Source: Pigmentiphaga kullae
GTDB taxonomy: Bacteria > Pseudomonadota > Gammaproteobacteria > Burkholderiales > Burkholderiaceae_B
Reading direction: 5' to 3'
Length of the DNA: 64,000 nt
NCBI RefSeq assembly: GCF_004216695.1
Contig: NZ_SGXC01000001.1
Span: 1,612,001 to 1,676,000 of the forward strand
Shown: piece by piece, positions 1-8,599 of the stretch
Layout of the letters: the number at the start of each line of letters is the position of its first letter
How positions within the stretch are numbered: the stretch's first letter is position 1
The notes under the pieces: model-generated
What the model saw: the letters and a program-made list of their open reading frames with translations, nothing else
What the model was told of the DNA's origin: nothing
Database searches by the model: none
Translations under genes and position numbers: made by a program

Positions 1-40
1 CGGACAGGTGCACGGGGCGGGTGTCTTGCGTCGTTGCCAT
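1..40 (-). CDS. Start of a molybdenum hydroxylase subunit, probably the [2Fe-2S] small subunit (partial)
   Basis: Only the first 13 codons are in the window (MATTQDTRPVHLS); the rest lies beyond position 1. An ATG at 40 follows the stop of the FAD-subunit gene by 8 bases, so the two are co-transcribed. The sequence ends in a beta-strand-like VHLS, which would fit the opening strand of a plant-type ferredoxin domain, as in CoxS-like small subunits that usually accompany the FAD subunit. This identity is inferred from context and a few residues; it could also be the molybdopterin large subunit. Confidence 0.5.
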   Translation of the reverse strand, partial: MATTQDTRPVHLS

Positions 41-48
41 GGGAAATC

Positions 49-912
49 TCATCTCGTTGCGCGCTCGAGCGCGCGGGTGATCGCACGGCCGGACAGGACG
101 CGCGCCAGCCGCTGGCGGTACCAGCCGGGCACGTAGGCGTCGGAGCTGGCCTCCACCGCGCCGCACAGCGCGGCGGCCCGTTCGATGTCGGCGGCGTCGG
201 CCTTGGTGCCCAGCAACGCCTGTTCGGCCAGGCCCATGCGCACGGGCGCCGTCGATACGCCGCCCAGGGTGATGGAGCAGCGTTCCACCCGGGCATCGGC
301 GCCGAAGCGCAGCAGCACGGCGGCCGAGGCGATGGCGAAGTCGCCGTGCCGCCGCGAGAACTCCAGGAAGCTCCAGCCATGCCCTGGTTCCCAGGGTTGC
401 ATCGACACGCCCACCAGCATCTCGTCGGCCTCCATCGCCGGCGTCATGTAGCCGGCGGGAAAATCCGCCATCGCCAGACTGCGCGTGCCGGCGGCGCTGG
501 CCACGTGGATCCGCGCGTCCAGGGCCATGGCGATGGTGGGGATTTCGGCCGACGGATCGAGCTGGCACAGGCTGCCGCCCACGGTGCCGCGGTTGCGCGT
601 CTGCCGGTGGCCGACGTTCAGGATCGCTTCGCGCAGGATGGGCAGACGGTCCCGGACCAGGTCCGAGAACTCGACGTCGCGTTGGCGGGTCATGGCGCCG
701 ATCCGGATGGTGTCGCCCTCGTCGCGCAGGTAGGCCAGTTCCGGGATGCGGTTGATGTCCACCAGGCAGTCCGGGAACGCGAACCGCATGTTCAGCATGG
801 CCATCAGCGACTGGCCGCCGGCCAGCACCCGCGCGTTGTCGGTGCCGGCCAGGCATCGCAGCGCCTCGTCCAGGCTGCGCGGCGCCACGTAGTCGACAGC
901 GGGAGCTTTCAT
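49..912 (-). CDS. FAD-binding medium subunit of a xanthine dehydrogenase/CO dehydrogenase-type hydroxylase
   Basis: The 287-residue protein has the FAD_binding_5 fold followed by the CO-dehydrogenase flavoprotein C-terminal domain. Visible hallmarks are VLAGGQSLMAMLNMRFA near residues 29-45 and NRGTVGGSL near residues 107-115, both of which contact FAD in this family. Its length is normal for a CoxM-type subunit. In such enzymes this subunit passes electrons from the molybdenum and [2Fe-2S] subunits to an acceptor. It follows the decarboxylase-like gene by 7 bases and precedes a further subunit gene, so it belongs to one operon with a Bug binding protein. The substrate is unknown; N-heterocyclic or aromatic substrates are typical of the family. 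Confidence 0.88.
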   Translation of the reverse strand: MKAPAVDYVAPRSLDEALRCLAGTDNARVLAGGQSLMAMLNMRFAFPDCLVDINRIPELAYLRDEGDTIRIGAMTRQRDVEFSDLVRDRLPILREAILNVGHRQTRNRGTVGGSLCQLDPSAEIPTIAMALDARIHVASAAGTRSLAMADFPAGYMTPAMEADEMLVGVSMQPWEPGHGWSFLEFSRRHGDFAIASAAVLLRFGADARVERCSITLGGVSTAPVRMGLAEQALLGTKADAADIERAAALCGAVEASSDAYVPGWYRQRLARVLSGRAITRALERATR

Positions 913-919
913 GGCGCCT

Positions 920-1912
920 TCAGATCTTCGACAGGTCGAGGGCCGAGGCGGCGAACAGCTCCTCGGGCGCGACCCGGCGGCGCGACAGGCCCTGCTCGTG
1001 GTGATAGCGCGCGAAGGTCTCGATCACGTGGTGGTTGGCGGGCAGGCCGTAGGGCCAGTAGTCCTCGCCCATCAGCGCCTTGGCCTCGTTGTGGTGATGC
1101 ACCATCCAGGGCAGGGTGACCGCCAGGTGGCAGATCTCGTCCAGTTCCTTGACGGCCAGCGCCTTGGCCTTCAGGAAGGCCTTGTAGACGCTGACCGGCA
1201 GCCACGGGTTCTCTTCCACCAGCGACTTGCGTATGCCCACCATGTGCATGATGGGAAAGATGCGGGTGCGGCGGAAGTAGTCCTTTTCGGCGTCGATGTA
1301 GTCGCCGAACAGGCGGCCCACGTTGGGCGCGCCGCGCAGGAAGCAGGACGGCGCGCGGGCGCCGATGTAGCCGTCGATCTCGCCGGACTCCAGCATGCCC
1401 GACAAGGTCTTGTCGTCGGGGATCTGCTGCAGGTCGATGGACGGATCCAGTTCGATGGGCGCGCGTTCGCCCCGGCCCGGTTCCTCGACGCCGCCGCGCC
1501 GCCACTTGATGTCGGCCGGCTTGACGCCGTATTCGTCCTCGAGGATGCCGCGGATCCAGACGTTGGCGGTGATCTGGTATTCAGGCACCCCTATGGTCTT
1601 GCCCTTGAGGTCCTGCGGGCGCTGGATGCTGCGGTCGGTGCGCACGTAGATGCCCGACTGGCGGAAGACCCGCGACAGGAAGGCGGGCACCGCGACGTAC
1701 TTGTTGTCGCCGCGCGCCGTGGTCATCATGTGGCTGCTCATCGAGATTTCCGTCACGTCGAATTCCTCGTAGCGGAAGGCGCGGTGGAAAGCCTCTTCCG
1801 GCTCCAGCGGCACGGCGCGCACGTTGCAGCCCTCGATGGCGACGCGGCCGTCGAACAGGGCCTGCGTGCGGTCGTAGTTGCCTACGGAGAGGCTGATGTT
1901 CAGTTTGTTCAT
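920..1912 (-). CDS. 4,5-dihydroxyphthalate decarboxylase-like / NMT1-type protein
   Basis: This 330-residue protein begins MNKLNISLSVGNYDRT and continues with a segment that resembles the Pht5 (4,5-dihydroxyphthalate decarboxylase) family, whose fold is that of periplasmic binding proteins. No signal peptide is visible, so a cytoplasmic location is likely, as expected for an enzyme rather than a transporter component. It lies between a Bug binding protein (30 bases upstream) and a molybdenum hydroxylase subunit (7 bases downstream). Hydroxylation plus decarboxylation of an aromatic acid would fit, but many proteins annotated this way have no tested activity. The family call is firm and the reaction is inference. 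Confidence 0.75.
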   Translation of the reverse strand: MNKLNISLSVGNYDRTQALFDGRVAIEGCNVRAVPLEPEEAFHRAFRYEEFDVTEISMSSHMMTTARGDNKYVAVPAFLSRVFRQSGIYVRTDRSIQRPQDLKGKTIGVPEYQITANVWIRGILEDEYGVKPADIKWRRGGVEEPGRGERAPIELDPSIDLQQIPDDKTLSGMLESGEIDGYIGARAPSCFLRGAPNVGRLFGDYIDAEKDYFRRTRIFPIMHMVGIRKSLVEENPWLPVSVYKAFLKAKALAVKELDEICHLAVTLPWMVHHHNEAKALMGEDYWPYGLPANHHVIETFARYHHEQGLSRRRVAPEELFAASALDLSKI

Positions 1913-1942
1913 CGGTTTTCCTTGTCGTGGATGCGGGAAGCC

Positions 1943-2929
1943 TTAGTCCGCGCTCAGGCCGATCTTCCTGGCCAGCGCGGCAAAACGGTCGATGTCGTCG
2001 TTGACGATTTTCTGGAACGCGGCCGGACCTTCGTCGGCGGTGGTGTAGCCCAGGTCCTCCAGCCGCTTGCGCATGGCGTCGGTCTTCATGATGGCCGACA
2101 CCGTCTTGTAGATGTCCATCTTGACGTTCTCCGGCGTGCCGCCGGGAACCGCCAGGCCCTGCCACTGACTGAGATTGAAGCCGGGCGCGCCGCTCTCGGC
2201 CACGGTGGGCACTTCGGGCACGGCCTTGGAGCGTTCGCCGGAGGTGATGGCCAGCGCGCGCAGCTTGCCCGACGAGATGTAGGTCAGCGCGCCGGAGATG
2301 GTGACCACCGCCAGGTCCACCTGTCCGCCCAGGACGTCGACCAGGGCAGGGCCACAGCCTTTGTACGGCACGTGTACGTTGCTCATCTTGAACTCGATGT
2401 TCATCATCTCGCCCGCCAGGTGCGGATCGGTGCCGGCGCCGCAGGAGCCGTACGACAGCTTGGACCCCGGCTGGCGGCCCGCCGCCACCACGTCGGCCAG
2501 GGTCTTGAAGCGCGAGGACGCCGGCACGACCACCAGCATGGGAGCGTAGGCGACATTGATCACGGCCGCCAGATCCTTCTTGGGGTCGTAGCCCAGGTTC
2601 TTGTAGATGGCGGGCGCCAGGGAATAGGCGTCGTTCATCATCAGCAGGGAGTGGCCGTCCTTGGGCTTGCCCGCGACGATGCGGGTGCCCACGGTGCTGC
2701 CGGCACCAGCCTTGTTGTCGACGATGACGGGCTGCCCCAGCTTGCCGAGCTGGTCGCCGATGAGCCGGGCCAGCATGTCGACCCCGCCGCCCACGGCATA
2801 GGGGACGGTGATCTCGACCGTCTTGACAGGGAAGGTGGGGGCTGCCTTGACCTCGGCCCGCGCAGCGGGCAGGAGGGCGGCGGCGAAGGCCAGGGAGCAC
2901 AGCAGTTGGACGGGCATCTTGGTCAGCAT
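1943..2929 (-). CDS. Bug-family periplasmic binding protein (tripartite tricarboxylate transporter TctC type)
   Basis: The protein is 328 residues with a cleavable signal peptide (about residues 1-25, ending ARA) followed by the Bug signature FPVKTVEITVPYAVGGGVD, in which the P-x-x-x-GG-x-D loop binds the carboxylate of the ligand. Bug proteins are greatly expanded in Bordetella and relatives. No membrane TctA or TctB gene is near, so it either shares membrane partners encoded elsewhere or acts as a ligand sensor. It is the first gene of the minus-strand operon and probably captures the aromatic or carboxylic acid that the downstream enzymes process. Confidence 0.92.
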   Translation of the reverse strand: MLTKMPVQLLCSLAFAAALLPAARAEVKAAPTFPVKTVEITVPYAVGGGVDMLARLIGDQLGKLGQPVIVDNKAGAGSTVGTRIVAGKPKDGHSLLMMNDAYSLAPAIYKNLGYDPKKDLAAVINVAYAPMLVVVPASSRFKTLADVVAAGRQPGSKLSYGSCGAGTDPHLAGEMMNIEFKMSNVHVPYKGCGPALVDVLGGQVDLAVVTISGALTYISSGKLRALAITSGERSKAVPEVPTVAESGAPGFNLSQWQGLAVPGGTPENVKMDIYKTVSAIMKTDAMRKRLEDLGYTTADEGPAAFQKIVNDDIDRFAALARKIGLSAD

Positions 2930-2992
2930 GGAGGAGCTCGCAGGGGTCGGGTTGATCGGGTCGTGGGCGCACCGGAGGTGTGCCTTGATGCA

Positions 2993-3042
2993 CCAAATTA
3001 CTCAGTAGGCTGAACAATATGCTCACTGTACTGAGTATTTGG
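2993..3042. promoter_or_regulatory. Long inverted repeat upstream of the Bug operon, probable operator
   Basis: The left arm CCAAATTACTCAGTA (2993-3007) and the right arm TACTGAGTATTTGG (3029-3042) are reverse complements except for one extra T in the left arm. The core CTCAGTA/TACTGAG is perfect. The arms are separated by 21 bases and lie 64-113 bases upstream of the Bug gene, where a promoter is expected. No regulator gene for it is in view; it may lie beyond position 1. Confidence 0.6.
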
Positions 3043-3153
3043 CCGGCCGCTCATTGGGGGAATCACCTAATGATGAGGAGTGCGTGCCCCGGATGCGTGT
3101 GCCGGCCGGTCATCGACCTGTCTGCTTGCAAGTTCCGGACCAGATGGGGGAAG

Positions 3154-3175
3154 GCCGGGAGACGAAGCTCCCGGC
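3154..3175 (-). terminator. Hairpin downstream of the catalase gene, possible terminator
   Basis: GCCGGGAG (3154-3161) and CTCCCGGC (3168-3175) form a perfect 8-bp GC-rich stem with a 6-base loop, starting 9 bases past the catalase stop on the minus strand. The following bases are C-rich with few T, so it is not a textbook intrinsic terminator. Confidence 0.45.
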
Positions 3176-3183
3176 GCGTGGAC

Positions 3184-4641
3184 TTATGCCTTGTACTGGG
3201 CCTCGATGCGGCGGCCGATGTCGGCGTCGACCTGCTTCCAGTAGTCGAACACCCGCTCGAGCACCGGCGAGCGCACGCCGGACTTCAGCGCGCCCACCAC
3301 GGTATCGACCAGACGCTGGCGCTGCGCATCGTCGAACACGTCGCGCACCAGCGCGCCCGCCTGGCCGAAGTCGTCGTCGTCCTTGCGCAGCTTGTAGGCT
3401 TCGCGCACCAGGCTGGTGTCCACCTCCCAGCTCTCCTCCGGCGCGGCGCCGCCGTCCGCCCAGGCACGTCCTTCGCTATTGGGCGCGTAGGTGGCGGCAT
3501 TGCCGGCATGTTCATAGGCCATGTGGCCGTCGAACATGTAGGTGTTGACAGGCACCTTCGGACGGTTCACGGGCAACTGGTGGAAGTTGGTGCCGATGCG
3601 GGCGCGGTGCGCGTCGTTGTAGGCGAAGGCGCGGCCCAGCAGCATCTTGTCCGGCGACAGGCCGATGCCGGGCACGGTGTTGCCGGGCGAGAAGGCGGCC
3701 TGCTCGATCTCGGCGAAGAAGTTGACCGGATTGCGGTTCAGCGTCATCACGCCGACCTTGATCAGCGGGTAGTCCTTGTGCGGCCATACCTTGGTCAGGT
3801 CGAAGGGGTTGAAGCGGTAGGTCTTGGCATCCGCGTAGGGCATGACCTGCACCGACATCACCCACTTGGGATGTTCCCCGCGCGCGATCGCCTCGAACAG
3901 GTCGCGCCGGTGGTAGTCGGCGTCCTGGCCGGCGATGCGGGCGGCTTCCTCGTTGGTCAGGTTCTTCTCGCCCTGCTGGTTGTGGAAGTGGTACTTGACC
4001 CAGAATTTCTCGCCCGCCGCGTTCACCCACATATAGGTGTGCGACCCGAAGCCGTTCATGTGGCGCCAGGACTGCGGGATGCCGCGGTCGCCCATCAGGT
4101 AGGTGACCTGGTGGGCGGATTCCGGATTGTGCGTCCAGAAGTCCCACTGCATGTGGGCGTCGCGCAGGCCCGAGTCGGGCAGGCGCTTCTGGCTGCGGAT
4201 GAAGTGGGGGAACTTCATCGGATCGCGCACGAAGAAGACGGGCGTGTTGTTGCCGACCAGATCGTAGTTGCCCGCGCTGGTATAGAACTTCAGCGAGAAG
4301 CCGCGTACGTCGCGCCAGGTGTCCGGGCTGCCGGATTCGCCAGCCACCGTCGAGAACCGGGCCAGCATTTCCGTCTTACAGCCCTTCTGGAACAGGGCGG
4401 CCTTGGTGTAGCGGGAGACGTCCTCGGTGGTCTCGAACACGCCGAAGGCGCCCGAGCCCTTGGCGTGGGGCTGGCGCTCGGGGACCTTTTCCCGGTTGAA
4501 GTGCGCCATCTGTTCGAGGAAATGCACGTCGTGCAGGACCAGCGGCCCGTCGCTGCCCACCGTCAGCGAATTGCGGTCGCTGGGCGCGGCGGCGCCTGCG
4601 CTGGTTGTGCTGTGGCCGGGAAGGGTGGTCTTGTCGCTCAT
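3184..4641 (-). CDS. Monofunctional heme catalase
   Basis: The 485-residue protein decomposes hydrogen peroxide. It has the normal size of a small-subunit (clade 3 type) catalase and no signal peptide. The catalytic His is H59 in [10 protein letters not shown], the Asn is in [14 protein letters not shown] (about 131-132), and the proximal heme ligand is Y341 in [10 protein letters not shown] (R-x-F-x-Y). The start at 4641 is preferred because AGGAG lies 8 bases upstream and the protein then begins MSDKTTLPG; an upstream in-frame ATG would add 28 unconserved residues. It lies 148 bases downstream of an Rrf2-type regulator on the same strand, which may hint at redox control. The exact paralogue (katA, katB or katE type) cannot be told. 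Confidence 0.95.
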   Translation of the reverse strand: MSDKTTLPGHSTTSAGAAAPSDRNSLTVGSDGPLVLHDVHFLEQMAHFNREKVPERQPHAKGSGAFGVFETTEDVSRYTKAALFQKGCKTEMLARFSTVAGESGSPDTWRDVRGFSLKFYTSAGNYDLVGNNTPVFFVRDPMKFPHFIRSQKRLPDSGLRDAHMQWDFWTHNPESAHQVTYLMGDRGIPQSWRHMNGFGSHTYMWVNAAGEKFWVKYHFHNQQGEKNLTNEEAARIAGQDADYHRRDLFEAIARGEHPKWVMSVQVMPYADAKTYRFNPFDLTKVWPHKDYPLIKVGVMTLNRNPVNFFAEIEQAAFSPGNTVPGIGLSPDKMLLGRAFAYNDAHRARIGTNFHQLPVNRPKVPVNTYMFDGHMAYEHAGNAATYAPNSEGRAWADGGAAPEESWEVDTSLVREAYKLRKDDDDFGQAGALVRDVFDDAQRQRLVDTVVGALKSGVRSPVLERVFDYWKQVDADIGRRIEAQYKA

Positions 4642-4678
4642 CGTCGGACTCCTGAAGGGCGGGTTGAGGGTCGTGTCC

Positions 4679-4699
4679 AAAGACCGTTCTTCGGTCTTT
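4679..4699. promoter_or_regulatory. Perfect hairpin in the catalase upstream region
   Basis: AAAGACCG and CGGTCTTT form an 8-bp stem with a 5-base loop, 38 bases upstream of the catalase start and 90 bases past the Rrf2 stop. No T-run follows on the minus strand. It could be a leader structure, an operator, or a weak terminator of the Rrf2 transcript. Confidence 0.4.
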
Positions 4700-4789
4700 G
4701 CCCTACGATGGCTCATCCTAGCCAAGAAGCTGCGACGGAACGCACAAAGCCCGCCCGACCTTGTGTATCAAAAAGTAACTTAAAGGGCT

Positions 4790-5260
4790 TCAGGCGAAGG
4801 CGTGCCAGCGCACCGTGCGTTCGGCCGCGCTGCGGGGCGCCTTGTCCATCACCATGGCGATCGTCTGGCGCGACAGTTCCTTGCGCCAGGCGGCTTCGGC
4901 CCCGCGCATGGCCGAGGCGATGGCACAGGGCCGGCGGCATTCGGCCGGCGGCGCGGCGCCTTCGCCGTTGCGACGGATCTCGGTGCAGCGAAAAGCCGCC
5001 TCCTGGCCCTCGATGGCGTCGACCACTTCCAGCAGTGTGATCCGCGCCGGCGCCCGGGCCAGCCGGAAACCGCCCTTGGGCCCCGCCGACGACACCAGGA
5101 TGCCGGCGCGCACAAGGGCCTGCAGCGACTTGTTCAGATAGGCGGCGGGCAGCCCGAACTTGGCCGCCAGCCTGGCGGTGGAGACCACCTCGTCCTGCCC
5201 GATCCAGCCCAGGGCCACGCAGCAATGCAGGCCCCATTCCACGCCTTCGCTCATCCTCAT
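4790..5260 (-). CDS. Rrf2-family transcriptional regulator
   Basis: The protein is 156 residues with an N-terminal winged helix (about 1-80) containing the Rrf2 pattern LAAKFGLPAAYLNKSLQAL and the wing GPKGGFRLAR. Three cysteines, C92, C108 and C112, lie in the loop where IscR and NsrR bind a [2Fe-2S] or [4Fe-4S] cluster, but the spacing (15 then 3 residues) is longer than in those proteins, so cluster binding is possible but unproven. The gene is divergent from the ABC transporter operon, with a perfect inverted repeat in the shared region. Either of two ATGs (5260, 5254) could be the start. Confidence 0.85.
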   Translation of the reverse strand: MRMSEGVEWGLHCCVALGWIGQDEVVSTARLAAKFGLPAAYLNKSLQALVRAGILVSSAGPKGGFRLARAPARITLLEVVDAIEGQEAAFRCTEIRRNGEGAAPPAECRRPCAIASAMRGAEAAWRKELSRQTIAMVMDKAPRSAAERTVRWHAFA

Positions 5261-5348
5261 GGCTCATGCCTCGTAATGGATAATCCGGACTATACACATC
5301 CAGATTGTGATTGACTAGCGTCGTGAACGAGACCAGAATCCGCTTCTA

Positions 5349-5373
5349 AATCTGGTCATTAAATATCCAGATT
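5349..5373. promoter_or_regulatory. Inverted repeat between Rrf2 and the transporter operon, probable Rrf2 operator
   Basis: AATCTGG (5349-5355) and CCAGATT (5367-5373) are perfect 7-bp arms around an 11-base AT-rich spacer. A third copy, ATCCAGATT, occurs at 5298-5306, and a variant CCAGAATC lies at about 5333-5340. This AT-rich island stands out in GC-rich DNA and sits 71-95 bases upstream of the transporter start. Repeated half-sites next to a divergent Rrf2 gene suggest autoregulation plus control of the transporter. Confidence 0.6.
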
Positions 5374-5443
5374 ATGGCCGGGAACGACGAGACGCGGACC
5401 GGTAACGACAACGTTCGCGACAAGGCGGGCGGAAGGAGACGAC

Positions 5444-6631
5444 ATGAAAAAGCACCATCGCCTGATGGGCGTCTGCATCGGGGCCTGCATGGCCCTGGCG
5501 ACCCTGGCCGCCGCGCACGCGGCCGGGCAGGAGAAACTGAAGATCGGTTTCATGGCCGAACTGTCGGGGCCGCAGGCCGCGCTGGGCCAGGACATGTACG
5601 ACGGCTTCATGCTTTATCTGGACCGCAACGGCGGCAAGCTGGGCGGCCGGCAGGTCAGCGTGGTCAAGGCGGACAGCCAGCTCAAGCCGGAGGTGGGCGT
5701 GCAACTGGTCGAGAGCCTGACCGGGCGCGACGACGTGCCCATCATCGTCGGGGTGACGTTCTCGAACGTCATGCTGGCAGTGCATCCGCGCATCACGCAG
5801 AAAAAGGTCTTCCTGATCGGCACCAACGCCGGGCCCAGCCAGCTGGCCGGCAAGGCCTGCTCGCCCTATTTCTTCAGCACGTCCTGGCAGAACGACCAGC
5901 AGGCCGAGGTCGTGGGCCACTATGCCGCGTCCAGGGGCTACAAGCGGGTCATCACCATGGTGCCCAACTACCAGTCGGGCTTCGATTTCGTGACCGGCTT
6001 CAAGCGCTACTACAAGGCGCCGCTGCTGGACGAGATCTATACCCCGCTCAGCCAGCAGGATTTCTCGGCCGAGCTGACGCGGATCGCGGCCAGCAAGCCG
6101 GATGCCGTGTTCGTCTTCTATCCCGGCGGGCTGGGCGTGAACTTCCTTCGCCAGTACCAGCAGGCGGGCCTGCTGGGCCGGATACCGGTGCTGTCCGCGT
6201 CCACCACCGACGCCATCAACCTTCCCGCCCAGCGCGAAAGCGCCCTGGGGGTGATCACCGGCACCGCCTGGGGGCCGGACCTGGACAACGAGGCCAATCG
6301 CGCCTTCGTGGCCGGGTTCGAGAAGAAGTACGGACGGATTCCTTCCCACTACGCGGCGCAGAGCTATGACGGCGCGCAACTGCTGGATTCGGCGCTGAAG
6401 AAGACGGGCGGCCGCGTCGAGGACAAGAGCGCCTTCATGGCGGCGCTCAGGCAGGCCGACTTTCCGTCGGTGCGCGGCGCGTTCAAGTTCGGCAACAACA
6501 ACTTCCCCGTCCAGGACATGCACGTGTTCGAAGTGGTGAAGGATGCGCGCGGCCGAGTGACGCTCAAGACCATCGCGACTCCGCTGAAGGACCACCGCGA
6601 CGCCTATCACGCCGAATGCCCGATGGAATGA
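5444..6631 (+). CDS. ABC transporter periplasmic binding protein, branched-chain amino acid (LivK) type
   Basis: The 395-residue protein has a signal peptide (KKHHR followed by a hydrophobic stretch, cleaved near AHAAGQ) and then KLKIGFMAELSGPQAALGQD, the opening of the Peripla_BP_6 fold. AAGGAG lies 6 bases before the ATG. It is the first gene of a tightly packed plus-strand operon with two permeases and two ATPases. Members of this family bind branched-chain amino acids, amides, urea or aromatic acids; the ligand cannot be assigned from sequence. Confidence 0.92.
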   Translation: MKKHHRLMGVCIGACMALATLAAAHAAGQEKLKIGFMAELSGPQAALGQDMYDGFMLYLDRNGGKLGGRQVSVVKADSQLKPEVGVQLVESLTGRDDVPIIVGVTFSNVMLAVHPRITQKKVFLIGTNAGPSQLAGKACSPYFFSTSWQNDQQAEVVGHYAASRGYKRVITMVPNYQSGFDFVTGFKRYYKAPLLDEIYTPLSQQDFSAELTRIAASKPDAVFVFYPGGLGVNFLRQYQQAGLLGRIPVLSASTTDAINLPAQRESALGVITGTAWGPDLDNEANRAFVAGFEKKYGRIPSHYAAQSYDGAQLLDSALKKTGGRVEDKSAFMAALRQADFPSVRGAFKFGNNNFPVQDMHVFEVVKDARGRVTLKTIATPLKDHRDAYHAECPME

Positions 6632-6641
6632 CGCCCACGCC

Positions 6642-7562
6642 ATGAACGCTCAACTCATCGCCACCCAGGTGCTGAACGGCCTGCAACTCGGCATCCTGCT
6701 GTTCCTGATGTCGGCCGGCCTCACACTGGTGTTCGGGGTCATGAACTTCGTCAATCTCGCGCACGGATCGCTCTACATGATGGGCGCCTATCTGGCGGCG
6801 GCCATGCTGGGGGCTTTCGATTCCTTCCTGCTGGCGCTGTTGCTGTCCGTGCCGGCCACCATGCTGATCGGCCTCGCGGTCGACCGCCTGGTGCTGGCGG
6901 GCCTGTACACGCGCGACCACCTGGACCAGGTGCTGGCCACGTTCGGCCTGATCCTGGTCTTCAACGAAATCGTGCGCTTCGCCTGGGGCCCGGCGCCGGT
7001 CTACATCAACGTGCCGCAGGCGCTGTCCGGAACGGTGGAGCTTTTCGGCTTTCCCTACCCCGCGTACCGGTTCGCCATCATCGCGGTGGGGCTGGCGGCG
7101 GGGCTCGCGCTCTATGTCCTGATCAACCGGACGCGCGTGGGCATGTTGATACGCGCCGGCGCCGCCGATGCGGAAATGGTGGGCGCAATGGGTGTCAACA
7201 TCCGCCTGCTGAATGCGCTGATCTTCGGCGTGGGAGCGGGGCTTGCCGGATTGGCGGGCGTGATGGCCGGCCCCATTCTGTCGGTGCAGCCCGGCATGGG
7301 CGAACCGGTGCTGGTGCTGACCCTGGTGGTCATCGTGACCGGCGGCATCGGCTCCATACGCGGGGCGTTCTACGGCGCGCTGCTGGTCGGCCTGATCGAC
7401 ACGCTGGGGCGCGCTTTCCTGCCGGCGGTGTTCGATGCGCTGGCAAGCAAGGCCTTCGCCCAGGCCGCGGGGCCGGCGGTCGCGTCCATGCTCATCTACC
7501 TGCTGATGGCGCTGGTGCTGGCCATGCGCCCGCACGGACTCTTTCCAGTGAGGCACGCATGA
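6642..7562 (+). CDS. ABC transporter permease, LivH type
   Basis: A 306-residue integral membrane protein with about eight hydrophobic segments. The family signature FGVMNFVNLAHGSLYMMGAY is near residue 30, and GGIGSIRGAFYGALLVG near residue 230 is the loop that contacts the ATPase. It starts 10 bases after the binding protein and overlaps the next permease by 4 bases, implying translational coupling. With the LivM-type partner it forms the inner-membrane channel. Confidence 0.93.
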   Translation: MNAQLIATQVLNGLQLGILLFLMSAGLTLVFGVMNFVNLAHGSLYMMGAYLAAAMLGAFDSFLLALLLSVPATMLIGLAVDRLVLAGLYTRDHLDQVLATFGLILVFNEIVRFAWGPAPVYINVPQALSGTVELFGFPYPAYRFAIIAVGLAAGLALYVLINRTRVGMLIRAGAADAEMVGAMGVNIRLLNALIFGVGAGLAGLAGVMAGPILSVQPGMGEPVLVLTLVVIVTGGIGSIRGAFYGALLVGLIDTLGRAFLPAVFDALASKAFAQAAGPAVASMLIYLLMALVLAMRPHGLFPVRHA

Positions 7563-8599
7563 GTTCGACCCTGTATGCCAAGGACGCGCCACCGCGCGTC
7601 ACGAACATCGCGGCCGGCGCAAAGGCGATCCGGCGCGCCGCGCCCGCCGCCGCGGTCTTCCTGGCACTGTGCCTCGTTCCGGTGGCTGCCCATCTGCTCG
7701 GCCAGCCGTTCTGGCTCGGCCTGGTCGCGCGCATCATGATCCTGGGGCTGGCGGCCGTGGGCCTGAACCTGGTGCTGGGATACGGCGGCATGGTCAGCCT
7801 GGGCCATGCGATGTACCTGGGCATAGGCGCCTATTCGGTCGGCATCCTGTCGGCCCACGGCGTGGATTCGGGGCTGGTCCACCTGGCGGTGGCGCTGGCC
7901 GTCGGCGCGGCCGTGGCGCTGGTCGTGGGGCTCATCTGCCTGAAGACAAGCGGCATGGCGTTCATCATGATCACGCTGGCCTTCGCCCAGATGTTCTATT
8001 TCCTGGCGATCAGCCTGAAGCAGTACGGCGGCGACGACGGGCTGACCATCGCTCTGCACAGCCGCGTGCCCGGCCTGTCGCTGGACGATCCCTATCAGTT
8101 CTACCTGCTGGTGCTGGCCGTGCTGGCCGCGGCTTGTGCCCTGTGCCACCGGCTGGTCGGTTCGCGTTTCGGCATGGTCCTGCGCGGCAGCCGCCAGAAT
8201 CCGCGTCGCATGCAGGCCCTGGGATTCCCCATCCTGCGCTACCGGCTTGCCGCCTATGTGCTGTCGGCGATGATCGTGGTGGTGGCGGGGGTGCTGCTGG
8301 GCAACCTGGCCCGCTTCGCCTCGCCTTCCTACATGAGCTGGACCCTGTCGGGCGATCTGGTGCTGATGTGCGTGCTGGGCGGCATGGCGACGCTGCTGGG
8401 GCCGATCGTGGGGGCGGCGGCCTTCGTGCTGCTGGAGGAGTTTCTGTCCAGCATGCCGCTCGAACTGCCGGGCGCGGCGGCGGACCTGATCCGCACCCAT
8501 TGGCTGGGCGTGTTCGGTGTGTTCGTGGTGGCCGTGGTGCTGTTCGCGCGGCGCGGGCTGTACGGTGCCCTGGCTGGGCGGGAGGGCTCCGATGGCTGA
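7559..8599 (+). CDS. ABC transporter permease, LivM type
   Basis: The 346-residue membrane protein has the LivM signature LNLVLGYGGMVSLGHAMYLG near residue 62 and several further hydrophobic helices. Its N-terminal 25 residues are charged and precede the first helix, as is usual for LivM. It overlaps LivH by ATGA and the downstream LivG gene by 8 bases. It pairs with the LivH-type subunit. Confidence 0.93.
   Translation: MSSTLYAKDAPPRVTNIAAGAKAIRRAAPAAAVFLALCLVPVAAHLLGQPFWLGLVARIMILGLAAVGLNLVLGYGGMVSLGHAMYLGIGAYSVGILSAHGVDSGLVHLAVALAVGAAVALVVGLICLKTSGMAFIMITLAFAQMFYFLAISLKQYGGDDGLTIALHSRVPGLSLDDPYQFYLLVLAVLAAACALCHRLVGSRFGMVLRGSRQNPRRMQALGFPILRYRLAAYVLSAMIVVVAGVLLGNLARFASPSYMSWTLSGDLVLMCVLGGMATLLGPIVGAAAFVLLEEFLSSMPLELPGAAADLIRTHWLGVFGVFVVAVVLFARRGLYGALAGREGSDG

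Noticed and set aside
911-3013. A 700-codon plus-strand frame over the first operon
   Set aside because: Antisense to three well-supported genes with conserved motifs; the translation is compositionally biased.
3019-5040. A plus-strand frame opposite the catalase gene
   Set aside because: The catalase on the minus strand has intact active-site residues; the opposite frame has no recognisable feature.
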